Positions 1 to 11,499 of a DNA stretch of 64,000 nt are shown here, piece after piece. How positions within the stretch are numbered: the first letter of the stretch is position 1; every line of letters begins with the position of its first letter. Location: the NCBI GenBank assembly GCA_014904845.1, contig MU119214.1, positions 310,001 through 374,000 on the forward strand. Direction: 5' to 3'. The notes under the pieces are model-generated. The model searched no databases, was not told the DNA's origin, and was given only the letters and a program-made list of their open reading frames with translations. Source of the stretch: Acephala macrosclerotiorum. Its lineage: Eukaryota; Ascomycota; Leotiomycetes; Helotiales; Mollisiaceae. Both the position numbers and the translations under genes were made by a program.

Positions 1-2842
1 GAGTTGCCTCGGCGGTCTCAGAATCTTGCACTCTTTCTTCTGATACCAAAGCAACCTTTTGCGGTCTGATATCTGCGGGCGATGATTCCTTTGACGTACG
101 TCGAGCTCCAATGATGCCACTTGCTGAGCCAGTGTCCACACGATTCAGTCCAGGTCTTGTTCGGCTGCTAAAGTAACTCTCTCCTGCGACGTAGCCTGGA
201 CTACCGCCACTAGAGCGCTTTTCGTCCATACTCAGGCCAACACTACCAGGATCCCATCCTGGAGTCACTGCAGGGGATCCGACAGTACTTCTAGAGACAC
301 CAGAATAATCACTTGGGCTGGTGATGCTACCTCCAGTTGAACGTTGAGGACCGGTCTCGTCAGCTGGTGAGTAAGTTGTCTTTCCAAGGTGCATCGAGTC
401 CTCGCTCGGTCTGCCACCAGGAGCCACTGCACCGAACCCTGTCGTCTGAGGACGCTTTCGAGACAGGCCAGCAAGTTCTGTTTCAAGATTTGAGAAATGG
501 CGGCACAGCGAGAATGAGGTTGCCAAGTGAGCTGAGAGATGCTCAAGAGAATGCCTCAAGCTGGATGGATATGGTATAACGGGGCTGAGTATAGACAGAA
601 CGGCAATAGGTGTCGGCTTCTGCTTTCGCTCGTCTTTACCCTTTCCCTTGACATCTTCTACATTCTCAGGTAGCCTAATCTTTCCACGAGTTGTCTTCGA
701 TTCCATTGCAGCAGTGTCCAATCTGAACGACTGTACAGGCTTCGAGAGCAAAGGATGAATTAGTGGAATATGTAAGACAGTCCATGATCTGTCGGCTCCA
801 ATAGTCTCAGGCTGCGGCATATCTGAGTAGTCCTGAGGCGTCGTACGAGGGTTGAATGTCTCTTCATCAACAGGCGCGTTGATGTTGGCAAAGAATGGAT
901 TCTCTGCGGTTTCTACTCTGACCGCTGGAGAGGGGGCAGGCGACTGCGACCATGGCGACGGTGGAGCTTGTTCATACTCTTCATATCTCGGTAGAGTAGG
1001 CGCATTGTCGTCGTCAGCAAGATCAAATGAACGCCTGGAAGATGGCATGCTCTTTCCTTTGTCGCTGATCTGACTCCGTACACGATGGGTTCTTGTCTTT
1101 CCGCCAAAGAATGATGCAATCCGGGAGCTGACTTCTGGAGACTTGCTCTTCTTCAATTTGTCTGTTGGCGACTCCTTGGACTTTGTTGACGATTTGCTTC
1201 CACTAGACTTCTCGTCTGTTGTGCTTTCCACGTACGGATAATCTCGTGTCAACGCGATCACCTTACCACGTTCTAAGACTCTCATTACGCCCTTGTTATC
1301 GATCAATGGTTCGGCTTCGTAGTCCAGCGCTTGTAACACCGGGAAGACTTGTCCACGCGTTTCCCTACTCGCGGACTCTGGATCTTCATAGGCCGACTGC
1401 TTCGCATCTTCAAATGCCATATGATCTTGCAAACTCTGTAGGTTGAGCTCTGCATTCTGAAGGGTAGCGGTGCGTGGCGGAAGTTCAGGACGTGTCGAAA
1501 GGTAGCTCTTGGCTCTTGCAAGCTGACCTGGACGTGTAGGAGTAGGCAATCGATTCGCACCTGATACTATGGCCGGAGCGCGCTTGCTGTCCTCGTATGC
1601 GGTGAAGGAATGTCTGCTGAGGAGGCCAGGTCGTGCCGTAGCATATAATGGCGTCGACGGTTGAGAGTATTCGTCGGCTATGTTCAAGTCGCCAGAATTC
1701 GACGTGTCGTTGGTATCAACACTGCTTGGTACAAGACTACTCCCGCGAGGTAAGTATGTTAGGCTCAGTTCATCCTCTGACATTGCGTTGAACGTGGCCT
1801 TCTGTCCCCATGGTACGTTTTCGATGTCTGTCGGGTCTGCAGGAACCGAAAGCGTCACTCGGTGCGCATGGTACAATGTTCTCATGATTTCAACAGCGGT
1901 AGTCCACCACGCGTCAAGTCCAGGCTCTGAAGACAGCATCAGACTGAGGTCATACAAATTTGGAGTCTCAAAGTTGGGATCCTCTGGAATATGGAATGAG
2001 CCTGGTGGTTGAAATTTAAGAGTCGATGCTGGAGTCACTGAGCCGGACAATACGTGATCTTGTGGACCTCCTTCAAACGTGCCACCGGCATAATTTGCTG
2101 GATTGACCGTTGGGGAAAGTGCTGTGAACGGTCGATGTCCTGTATAGCTTTGCTGTGGTGTTCGCATCGATGGAAACGGATATGATGGTGTTCGTACTGC
2201 CATTGGGCCAGGCGTGATACCTCCTCGAATGGTCTTTGCTGATTCTGTCGATGAAGTCTCAGGGCCAGGTACCGGACTCGCAAATGCTTCCTCTATTGAC
2301 GGCGACGCGGTCTCTTCATGTATAGGCGATACACGAGTCTTCCCGCCTGGGATAAGGGGTGCAGTGGTTCCTCGCTCCTCCTTTTCCCCTAATTGTCTAG
2401 TAAGTCGTTCCCTATGCAAGTTCAACTGTATTTGAGCATTCATAGCTGCTCGCAACCGTTCGACTTCCTCAGCCGAAGCAGCAGTTAAAATTATATTGTT
2501 GACACGTCCTCCTGAACTCTCGTACTCTTCCATATCCCCATCCTGATCTTCTGTTTGTCGTACATCCGTCCTTGACGATTGTGACCTCGAACCCTCGGAT
2601 CTCACTGTCTCATAACTCTTTCTCGAATCGTAGTCGCTTGTATCTGATTTCGAAGGTGCCTTCGCACCGGATGGCGAGTTAGGCATTGAGTCCTTGCTCT
2701 TGCCTTGGGAGGATTGGCTTGACTTTATTCCATGCTTTGAAGATTTCGTTGCAGACTTCTCGCTGCTCGAGCGTCGAGCGCCGCTTGGTCGTCGTGAGTG
2801 CGATGAGGATGGCTTGTCCAGAGGCGACTTTGGAGGTGGCAT
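1..2842 (-). CDS. Large Ser-rich signalling-type protein with GAF-like segments, C-terminus missing
   Basis: A single reading frame is open from the ATG at 2842 to the left edge, about 947 codons, with an in-frame TAA six codons before the ATG that supports this start. The first 100 residues are Ser/Lys-rich. A short charged helical stretch follows (about residues 120-150), then a Pro/Ser/Thr-rich linker. A conserved block with the motifs GLDAWW and DIENVPWGQK lies near residues 300-350, and a second with SLRHSLEHLSAHLATSF near 770-790. A strand-helix start and a long closing helix of this kind suggest a GAF-like fold split by a long low-complexity insert. That reading is inference. Such fungal proteins often carry another signalling domain at the C-terminus, which lies outside the window. 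I do not recognise the gene. No intron is needed in the visible part. Confidence 0.7.
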   Translation of the reverse strand, partial: MPPPKSPLDKPSSSHSRRPSGARRSSSEKSATKSSKHGIKSSQSSQGKSKDSMPNSPSGAKAPSKSDTSDYDSRKSYETVRSEGSRSQSSRTDVRQTEDQDGDMEEYESSGGRVNNIILTAASAEEVERLRAAMNAQIQLNLHRERLTRQLGEKEERGTTAPLIPGGKTRVSPIHEETASPSIEEAFASPVPGPETSSTESAKTIRGGITPGPMAVRTPSYPFPSMRTPQQSYTGHRPFTALSPTVNPANYAGGTFEGGPQDHVLSGSVTPASTLKFQPPGSFHIPEDPNFETPNLYDLSLMLSSEPGLDAWWTTAVEIMRTLYHAHRVTLSVPADPTDIENVPWGQKATFNAMSEDELSLTYLPRGSSLVPSSVDTNDTSNSGDLNIADEYSQPSTPLYATARPGLLSRHSFTAYEDSKRAPAIVSGANRLPTPTRPGQLARAKSYLSTRPELPPRTATLQNAELNLQSLQDHMAFEDAKQSAYEDPESASRETRGQVFPVLQALDYEAEPLIDNKGVMRVLERGKVIALTRDYPYVESTTDEKSSGSKSSTKSKESPTDKLKKSKSPEVSSRIASFFGGKTRTHRVRSQISDKGKSMPSSRRSFDLADDDNAPTLPRYEEYEQAPPSPWSQSPAPSPAVRVETAENPFFANINAPVDEETFNPRTTPQDYSDMPQPETIGADRSWTVLHIPLIHPLLSKPVQSFRLDTAAMESKTTRGKIRLPENVEDVKGKGKDERKQKPTPIAVLSILSPVIPYPSSLRHSLEHLSAHLATSFSLCRHFSNLETELAGLSRKRPQTTGFGAVAPGGRPSEDSMHLGKTTYSPADETGPQRSTGGSITSPSDYSGVSRSTVGSPAVTPGWDPGSVGLSMDEKRSSGGSPGYVAGESYFSSRTRPGLNRVDTGSASGIIGARRTSKESSPADIRPQKVALVSEERVQDSETAEAT

Positions 2843-5664
2843 GCCGTCGTCCCCTGATTACCCCTTCAGCACCGTCGCAGCAGCCGATGAAGACTCCAGG
2901 ATGTCAGCAGTTGAAGTCGCTCTCGAGATCGGAGCCGTTTGGTTTGTCTTTCGCATAGATGTAGAGGTGTTTGTTGTTGGTGGTCCTGTTTTCGGTGGTT
3001 CGTCGTTGGACGGCGGAATGACGTCGTAGGAAGACCCTTCGGTCGGTTTCTGCGAGCCTCGCGGGCGGGAAGGAGCATTCAGCCAATATTAAAGAGTAAA
3101 GCACAAATATTCTCAGTCGCAAAGACAATGAAGGAGACGCGCAAAAACGTTCCAAGAAGGAAAATTTGGTTTGGTTTGGTGAAAGGCTTGGACGATCGGT
3201 GAAGGGTCGTTGGAAGGCGACAACAGACCAAGTCTCCTTCAAGTGCACCAGTGTCACTCTGAGTGGATAGAGGTGCCAGGAACACACTTCTAAAGCGCGA
3301 AAACCTTGCCCGAGAACGTTAGGTACTGTAGCCGGAGAAAACACAGGCGAGCCAGAAAAGCCGTCTTGTGGTTGTCTTTTTCTCCAAATCCAAATCTATT
3401 ATTGGATTCGATTGGATGGGAGTAAGCTGTTTATGGGTTCATGTCTGGGTCAGATGGGCTCAGTCCCATTCAAGATTCAAGATATTTCACAGCGTGCTCC
3501 TCATTACAGTGGCCCCCGTTGACGGGTTGCAGTTAAAGTTGTCCATCTACGCCATTATCAGACCATCCACATCCCTGCGGTACACACCCAGTCACTTCGA
3601 TCAGATTCAGCGTTTGTATTGACACCCAAATCTTGGCAAATGATAAATTATAACCACAGCACTGACTCTTGCAGCTTCGACAACCCTTCTGGAAGACCTC
3701 ACGAATGCAAGGGTTTATAGGCAGCCAGTGCACGAGATCCCATGTAATGCCGCGGGCTGAGACACAAGTCTAAGATGCGGTCATATCTCGAAACTTAGGA
3801 GCTGAAGAGCGACAGGAGAGACAGCAATCTGAAATCGGATGGAATGGTCTCGACGTACCACAGATCAAGCAACCACACGTCCGGAACTGGGAGCCGAGCT
3901 GACTCGATATGCGCCGCAGCTGTTCAATTTACTTCCTGGAGGAGCTGGATGAAGGGATCGGCAGACATTAGAATAATGAGGCAAGCACAACGGCCAAACA
4001 GTCCGCCAGTTGACGATTCCGGAAATAGTCTGCAAACGGCGGCTTCAGATTCCGTCGACTTGCATGGTCTTCCCGAGTGCAATGCGGGAATGCCAGCATC
4101 CCGAGAATGAGGAAGATCAGAAGCGCTGGTCTGGCGCATTTGGAATTTTATCGTCCTCCTGAGTCGTCGACCCTGAGAAATTGAAATGGCCACAGAACCT
4201 GAGATGCGATCCCTGTGACCGACGTCAGTGGCGCTCCACAATGACGCGCTGCGAAGAGTGGTGGTTTCATTTCCGGCCAATAATAGCGACAGTATCACGG
4301 TCCCGTCAGCCTTCGAGCCAACCCCTGACCAGCATCAACACCACGTCTCCCTATCATGATCACGTGTTACACAAGAAGTCAGTAGTACCATCAGCATAGT
4401 TCTACTCTCTTCCCGTTAGCAGCAAGCTCATACCTGGAGACCGGTCTGCGATGCCGTTTTGATATCCTTGGAATAATAACCATGTCCACTTCCGAGATGT
4501 GATCATGTTCTGCAGTCTTCTATGCTGTCTTTCGGGCAGTAAGCGTGGTGTTACAGACTGACAGCAGAGGTACGGCACTCTCGGCCAGACAAGCAGAACA
4601 AGGCAGTTTTATGGGTCCATCTCCGGTCCACAAGAGTATATAGGCCGATTTACCCTGACTTTAGGGGTCCAACAGGCATGGCAGATGAGGAAGTCCAATA
4701 CCGGAGACATGGTCGAAGCCCTGCAGTCAATAAGAATCTACCAGTATCGCAAAATGATGGTAGACGTGGACATCAGGGTCTGTCGGCATTCCTTATCGTC
4801 TCGAGCTCCACCCCGCGATGTTTGGTTCTGAGGAGGAAATCAGCCTCATGCAGCCCCAAAAACTCCATGTTCAGGGGATATCAATGCTGAGGTGAATATG
4901 TGGAGCAATCCACACGTCGTAAAGGGAATGAAAAAACAAGCACGCAGGCCATAATCAAGGTAAACCTGCTCAGATTCCTATCGGACCTGCATCACGCGGG
5001 CCACGAGAATTGCAACCCCGTCACAGTGTCTCAAACTCTGGCTCGAAGAGAACGAGATTTCTCGACTCGATATCACAAGAATATCCCCGGTATGTCCTAA
5101 GCTCCCGGGCCTTTGAGAAGCAGATTTCGAGTTGTCCCTGATTCCCAGAATACTGAGGGTAGTAAGTAATGCCGAAGACCAGAATATGGGTTCTTGAAGC
5201 CATTCAGACATGTCCACGTGGCAATGATTATGTACCACAAGTGTTGCACATGCAGTGAAACATCTTCCGTTCAACAGCGTTCAATCATTTGTTTTCAAGA
5301 TGGACACTATCGAATCGGAAGAAAGGGCGAACCTTAAAGGATGGCTGGTACCTGAGGCTAGTGCCTTCCCCGCCATTTCAAAAAAGGAAAGAAGCTCTCT
5401 TCTCCGCACTTGGCTTAGCCGCTCGGATCATCGCACGACAGCTGCATCTCATTGACAACAACACTTGCTCAACTCTTTTGCTCAACACTTTTGTTTTCAA
5501 GCTACAATTTTGGCAGGCTGGCTCCCAACGACCGCAAAGAGAAGGGACCTCGGTCCAGATCTAGATCTCGATCACCCAAATCCAAAAGCGGGAGGCCTAA
5601 CTTTAGCCATTTTGTGATACCTGGAGCAGGAGTTCTTGGATCACTAACTGCTCGACTCTACGAT
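2843..5664. other. Intergenic region with no recognisable gene
   Basis: Open frames here are short, overlap on both strands and resemble no family I know. The stretch lies between the divergent starts of the Ser-rich gene and the M13 peptidase, so it should hold both promoters. A CACGTG element lies near 4362. The 5' leader of the peptidase gene is probably in the last 300 bases, where an in-frame open stretch runs from 5452. Confidence 0.6.
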
Positions 5665-8411
5665 ATGGGGGAACCATCTTTGCACGATCAAAATGGAGAG
5701 TCGGAGCGGACACCTCTTCTGCCAGGTGCAGAGAGGCAGCGCAATATGGACCAGCAGGAGGAGGATACCAAGGACAAGACGCCCTTGAGGAAGGCAGCAA
5801 GCTGGACCGCCCAGAATGCCGTCATTATCTGCATGAGTCTTTTAATCCTGGCAGCTATCGTTGGCGTATCTGTGTTTTTTGGCGGTAAGTCAGAATCTCC
5901 CACCGCTCCATGAAGATCGACTCTAATGAGTCGCAGTATATAACAAGAAGAACCCCAGTACCAAGGCGAGTGTATGCCAAACACCTGCATGCGTCCATGC
6001 TGCTTCCGAAATTCTGTACAATCTCTCGCCCGACTATAAAAATGTTGATCCATGTACGGACTTCGAGCAACTGGTTTGCGGTGGTTGGGATGACCGACAT
6101 GATCTGCGACCGGACCAAGGCGATGCATTCACAGGGACTATCATGAGTGAGAACTCGCAGATGCTCCTTCGACACATATTAGAAGCTCCATATCCGAATG
6201 ACTCAAATGTGAGCTAGACTTTCTTGTTGTCAAGGGTAGTTGTAACATTTGAAGAAATGATTGGGCGGGCATTGGCAGGTCATGATTTCAAACATTGGAA
6301 TCTCAAATCCTCATGAAATTGCCACTTGCGGTAGTGAGTCATTCAGATACTAACGATTGATACTCAGCACTCAAACTTCTCTCCTGCACAATTAGTCGAA
6401 TCCCTTTCCTCCGTGGACGAACAAAATTTCGACAAGCTGAAAGCGGCATACGATGCATGCATGGATGAGGAAAAAATCAAGGCGGCCGGCGTCAAGCCTC
6501 TCATGGAAGTTTTACACCAAGTCGCTGACTTGTTTCCTGTGAAGGAGTCTGCCTTCAATAGAAGAACTCCTCTCACTGCCGCGGACAGTAAAGACATAGC
6601 AGAAACCGTTCTCTACCTCGAAAAGCTCGGCGTCTCGGCTCTCATCTCGTCAGGTGCAGGAGCCGATGACAAAGATCCCGACACGGTGGTTGTTCAGGTG
6701 TCGCCTCCATACAGAATTGGTCTGCCAGCCAAGGACTATTACAGCGATGCTGCCGTGGTGAAGAAGTACGAAGATACGCTGGCTGCTATCATCTCCAACC
6801 TTCATCCTGATCACAAGAACGAAAACGCTACACTTCATGCAGAGTGGATGAAATCCAAGGGTCACGGGAAGATTGCGGCAAGAGGCGATGGTAAAAACTA
6901 TGCACATGATGTGGTCGAATTTGAGAAGAAGTTGGCTGCAGCATCTCCCGATGCGGAAGACAGAGACGATGTTACTGTGAGTCCATTTCATCTTCTGACC
7001 ATGACAGTGCTAAAAGTAGCAGAAATATTACAATCCGATGTCTCTCAAGGAAGCAGATTCCCTTGCCCCACAGCTTCACCTGTCTACAATTATCAACAGT
7101 CTTGCACCATCGGATTACAAAACAGGCCGTCTCATTGTTCTCTCGCCCAGCTACATGGCAAATTTGTCAGATATTCTATCAAGCACTTCGAAGGAAGCCC
7201 TTCAAACATACTTCATGTGGAAGATTATTCAAGGCTACGCTTCTGAGATAGAAGCGGACGAGCTCAAACCATACACCAGATTTATGAATGAGCTTTCAGG
7301 CAAGGATCCCGATTCTACCCCTGAGCGTTGGCGAACATGTGTCAATCACGTCGATAATGGGCTTGGTTGGGTCTTGAGTCGATTCTTCGTCGAAAAGGCT
7401 TTCTCGGAGAAAGCAAAGGACTTCGGAGATCAGATTGTATCCGACATCAAGGAAACTTTCATCGGCAAATTGGAGAAGACAGCTTGGATGGACAAGAGCG
7501 TCATTCAACTGGCCATTGAGAAGGTGCACAAGATCGTGCAAAAGATTGGCTACCCGACCAAGGTTTGATAACCCCACCCTGTAGAAATCTCATCACTTAC
7601 TAAATTCCTACCATAGAGCCCAGACATTATGGACCCACCCACTCTGCACAACTATTACCAGTCTATCAACATCACGCCCTCGACTTTCTTTCAAAATGGT
7701 CTCAATATGAATCGCTTCGGTGTAGCACGTCAATGGTCAAGCCTTGGTAAGCCTGTTGATCGGGACGAGTGGGGCATGACAGTCCCTACAGTGAATGCGT
7801 ATTATAACCCACCTGGCAACGAAATTGTTTTTCCAGCAGGCATTATGCAATTCCCGGTGTTCGATGTCAATGTACCTCAATATCTGAGTTATGGGGCATT
7901 TGGCTCTGTGTCCGGCCACGAGCTCTCTCACGCGTTTGACTCGACAGGACGCCATTACGATCAGAATGGCAATTACACAGATTGGTGGACCAACAGTACG
8001 GTTGAGGGGTTCAAGGAACGCGCAGATTGCTTCGTGAACCAGTACGCTCAGTACACTGTTCCTGGACCAGATGATAAACCATTACACGTCAACGGCAAAC
8101 TCACGCTTGGTGAAAATATCGCCGATGCAGGAGGCGTCACGGCAGCTTTCGCAGCATGGCAGAAACGCCGAGCAGAGACGCCTAACGAAGATCTTCCTGG
8201 TCTCGACTACTTCTCCCAAGAACAGCTTTTCTTTGTCAGCTATGCCAATTGGTGGTGTGGAAAGACTAGAAAGGAGACAGCTATTAATAGAATTTATACT
8301 GATCCTCATGCGCCGAAATGGGCGAGAATCTTAGGGACAATGGCAAACTCGAGGGATTTTAAGGAGAGCTTCCAGTGCGCTAAGAAGGAACCTGTCTGTG
8401 AGCTCTGGTAA
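5665..8411 (+). CDS. M13 family zinc metallopeptidase (neprilysin/endothelin-converting-enzyme type), type II membrane protein
   Basis: Five exons: 5665-5884, 5937-6208, 6368-6976, 7023-7562, 7617-8411, giving 811 residues. All introns are GT-AG. The protein has a short cytosolic head, one membrane segment (about 51-72), and then an extracytoplasmic peptidase. The M13 N-terminal start is clear: Cys-x-Thr-Pro-x-Cys, DPCTDF and CGGW, with conserved disulfide cysteines. Zinc site: HELSH at 648-652 and the third ligand in ENIAD at 713-717. NAYYNP lies upstream and the protein ends in Cys-x-Leu-Trp. Length and domain order are normal for the family, which cleaves peptides on the outer face of membranes. 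The frame is open upstream to 5452 and would add 71 Arg/Ser-rich residues. I chose the inner ATG because family members have short heads. Intron sizes are 46-159 bp. Confidence 0.93.
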
Positions 8412-9236
8412 GGAACTTGACTGCTAGGATGGATTGTTTGATGTTGGTAGGGAAAGGCAAGGCGTTAAGTGGTCGAGGAGAACAAAATTGTACTCATGAG
8501 GCGTGATGGAACATCTAAGTATATATCATACTCACTAGTAACTTGCACAAATGTATTATCATAGCTTTACTGCCTTTTACGTTCGTAAGGAGAATCTGAA
8601 TTAGTGGGTGGCGTCTAAAGGCTAGCATATATGCCAAGAAGGTTGCAAGTGCAAATCAATAACCAATATCATCCTAGTAGATAGCTTCTTTCAACCTAAC
8701 GACAAGATATCACACCTTTTTAGCGTCAGAGCCGTAATAAAATATTCAAGCTGGAGTCTTCCCGCCTTGGATTCCCGGGAGAGGAAGGAGATGCGAAGTT
8801 GCTTACTCTCCGGAAGTTGCTTCCACTCAATCATCTCTCAGCTCACACCAGTCTTTGAAGTCTTGATGGACATTTAGATCTCACTCTTACTCTCACCTCC
8901 ATTGCTTCACCTTCATGGTTTCATCCGAACTTCTGAATGTCATCACTAGAAAGTTAAAGACTGTTTTAAAGTCTCTTACCCTCGTATCCTCTCTGCGAGG
9001 GAATGCGTTAGGTAGGGTTAGCGCTTGAGATCTGGGGTCTCTGAATAGCTTCGTTTCTGCGTTCCGTAGCGTGCTTCGCTTCTTGTAGTACAGAAGAAGC
9101 TTCTTCGAAACCCTTCTCATTTCTGGTCTATCTTCTCGTTGCCGTTTCTTACCTTTACAATCTCCCTAAGCCAACCTCAGCTCCCTCTTCTTCCTCATCA
9201 TTCTCTCACCATATATCACATTTAACAACCCTAAAA
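8412..9236. other. Intergenic region
   Basis: I see no gene or repeat here. It holds the 3' end of the M13 gene and whatever promoter the decayed ligase gene had. The last 100 bases are CT-rich, as in many fungal leaders. Confidence 0.5.
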
Positions 9237-11337
9237 ATGAGGGCCTACACCTCACTCTACTTAACACCTACAGTCCCAACCAACCTCTCCATCACCCAAT
9301 GCCTAGCCACCACGAATCCAGATTCCGTCCTAGCAAGCAAAATCATACTCGAAGATGACCAGTCTGGAAAATCTTTTACTTGTACTGGGTTGAGAGCTAG
9401 GGCTGGTGAGGAGGGGTATGCGTGGAAGATGAGGGATTTGGAGGAGGGTGATGTTGTGAGGATTTGTGGGGTGAATTGCGTGAATTGCGTGAATTCTTAT
9501 CCCTTATGCGTATGGAAGTGGGGGGGAGGGAAGTGGGAGAAAGAGATGTTGTAGGCTGATTATGTGGCTGCCGTGCATGAGGTTCTTTGCGCTGGGGTGT
9601 TGCTGCGTGAGTACTCCCCCTAAACTCAGAAGCTGAGGGGAATGAAAACAATAAGCTGATATCGAGAATAGACTGTTCAGCGCAGTGAGCACAGTCTCGG
9701 ACTTTGTCCACGCATTCAGCATCGTCAAGCCGAGATTCATCATCGTTGATCCGGGCACCATCAAGAAATTGAGACTTGCTCTAGGACAAGTAGTCCGACG
9801 TGAGAAGACGAAAATCATTATCCATCTTACTGACACTGACAACCACCCTCAACTCAATCAACTCATCCGCGTAAGTCATTCAATCCTCTTAATACACATC
9901 AAGATTCACCAATATTCCAGTACCCAAGAGACTTCTTCATCAACGTCCGCCTCACAATCCCCATCCCATCAGGAAAAGACTCCATAAATACTATAGGTCT
10001 AATATTCTTCAGCTCCGGAGCCTCTAGCCTCCAAAAAGCAGTCTGTATCACCTACCATGCTCTAATCGCAAGTCTAGCATGCATGCGCTCTTCCGACCCT
10101 TCATTTTACTCCTCAAACTCCTCATCCGTATTCCTCACCCCATTATGCCACATATATGGTCTGAACACTGTCGTTCTCATGACTTCGTGGCTGGGAGCTT
10201 ATACGATGTTGATGAAAAGCTATGAGCTAGGGAGGTTTTTGAGATTGAGTGAGGAGAAGAAGGCGAATGCGTTGAGGATTGTGCCGAGTATTGCGGTAAA
10301 GATGGCGGAGGAAGGGGTGTTGGATGGGTATGAGTTGGAGAGCGCGAGGTTTGTTTTATGTTCTGGGGGCAAGCTTGAGGAAGGTGTGGTGGAGGTTGCA
10401 TGAGAAGTTAGGAGGGGGGCCGATTTGTCAGGGGTATGGGTGAGTATTTTCTCTCCTGGGCACTTTGACGAGTGGATTGCTGATGAGGTGGTGTTGACAG
10501 GATGACGGAGTCGAATGTTGCTACTTTAAGAGGTCGTGAAACTGGTGAGTACAAAAGTCCTCACTGTCTTGGGACACTTGAAACTCATCCTCAGTAGGAA
10601 AAGTAGGATAGGTGAGCCGACTTTTTGCTGGGGTGTAAGTTCAGAATCTCAATCCAAGCTGCTAACTAACGTTATTCAGAGAGGCACGTCTCGTAGACGA
10701 CGACATGAACGATGTTGAACCAGGCCAAGCAGGAGAGTTGCTCATCAGAGGACCCACGATTTTCAGGTACTCGTCCCCAACTTCTCTCCTGAGCTCTCTT
10801 CACTTGACAGGTCGCTCAAGGTCTAACACCGAAGCTTTCCACAACGGCTGGCTCAAAACAGGAGACATCCTCCGCATCGACAATGAAGGATTTCTCTCCC
10901 TCGTCGAACGTAAGAAGGAGATCATAAAATACAAAGGGTCCTCTTCCACCTCCAAATTTCTAGTGCCACACTAACGAGTTCCAAGTCTTCAAATATCACC
11001 CACAGAACTCGAAGCTCTTCTCGTCACGCATCGACTCGTACTTGAAGCAGCCGTTTGCGCAAAATGGGATAAGGAGCAAGGAACCGAGCTTCCGATCGCT
11101 TATATTGTTCTGAACCCTCTCGGGCTCCGCGATCTGAACACAACGGTGAAGGTGATGATTTGTTATCATGTGAGGAAGTGGTTTGATGAGAGGGTTGGGG
11201 GGTATAAGAGGTTGAGTGGAGGGGTGCAGGCTGTTGATGCTATTCCGAAGACGGCGTTGGGCAAGGTGATAAGGTGGAAGTTGCCTGCTAGATTGGAGAT
11301 GGAGAAGGAAAATGAGGAAATGGGGGCTAGGCTATAA
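9237..11337 (+). pseudogene. Decayed acyl-CoA/4-coumarate-CoA ligase-like gene (ANL superfamily)
   Basis: Remains of an ATP-dependent acyl-CoA ligase can be followed across the whole span. Likely first exons are 9237-9479, 9555-9606, 9686-9870 and 9921 onward. Recognisable parts are a GDVV start, HAFSIVKPRFIIVDPG, TPLCHIYGLN, a shifted CQGYG|MTESN, EARLVDDDMNDVEPG, GWLKTGDI, KKEIIKYKG, SPTELEALL and the C-terminal TALGKVIRWKL with the conserved Lys. Lesions: the phosphate loop reads SSGASSLQKA where the family has about SSGTTGLPKG; a frame change near 10390 (before CQGYG) needs one extra base; an in-frame TAG lies at 10609-10611 between the VGKVG and VSRLFAG segments. One junction near 10770-10820 is also awkward. 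No product is expected. It could be a poor assembly copy of a living gene, but the altered phosphate loop argues for real decay. Confidence 0.8.
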
Positions 11338-11499
11338 AATTTAGAGTGTTGGTGGTATAGAAATAGCGGTGGAAACTCTTTGGTTGGTGCGAGACCTGGG
11401 ACTCTTCATTTCTCTAGGGAATCTTCGTTTTCGAAACATCTTCGCCGACTTCATAAAATCGAAAGACATATTTTTAGAAACAACTTGTCAGGCAGCGAG

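Noticed and set aside
5452..5664. In-frame 71-residue extension of the M13 peptidase
   Set aside because: Arg/Ser-rich leader-like sequence. Relatives have short cytosolic heads, and the inner ATG gives a normal layout.
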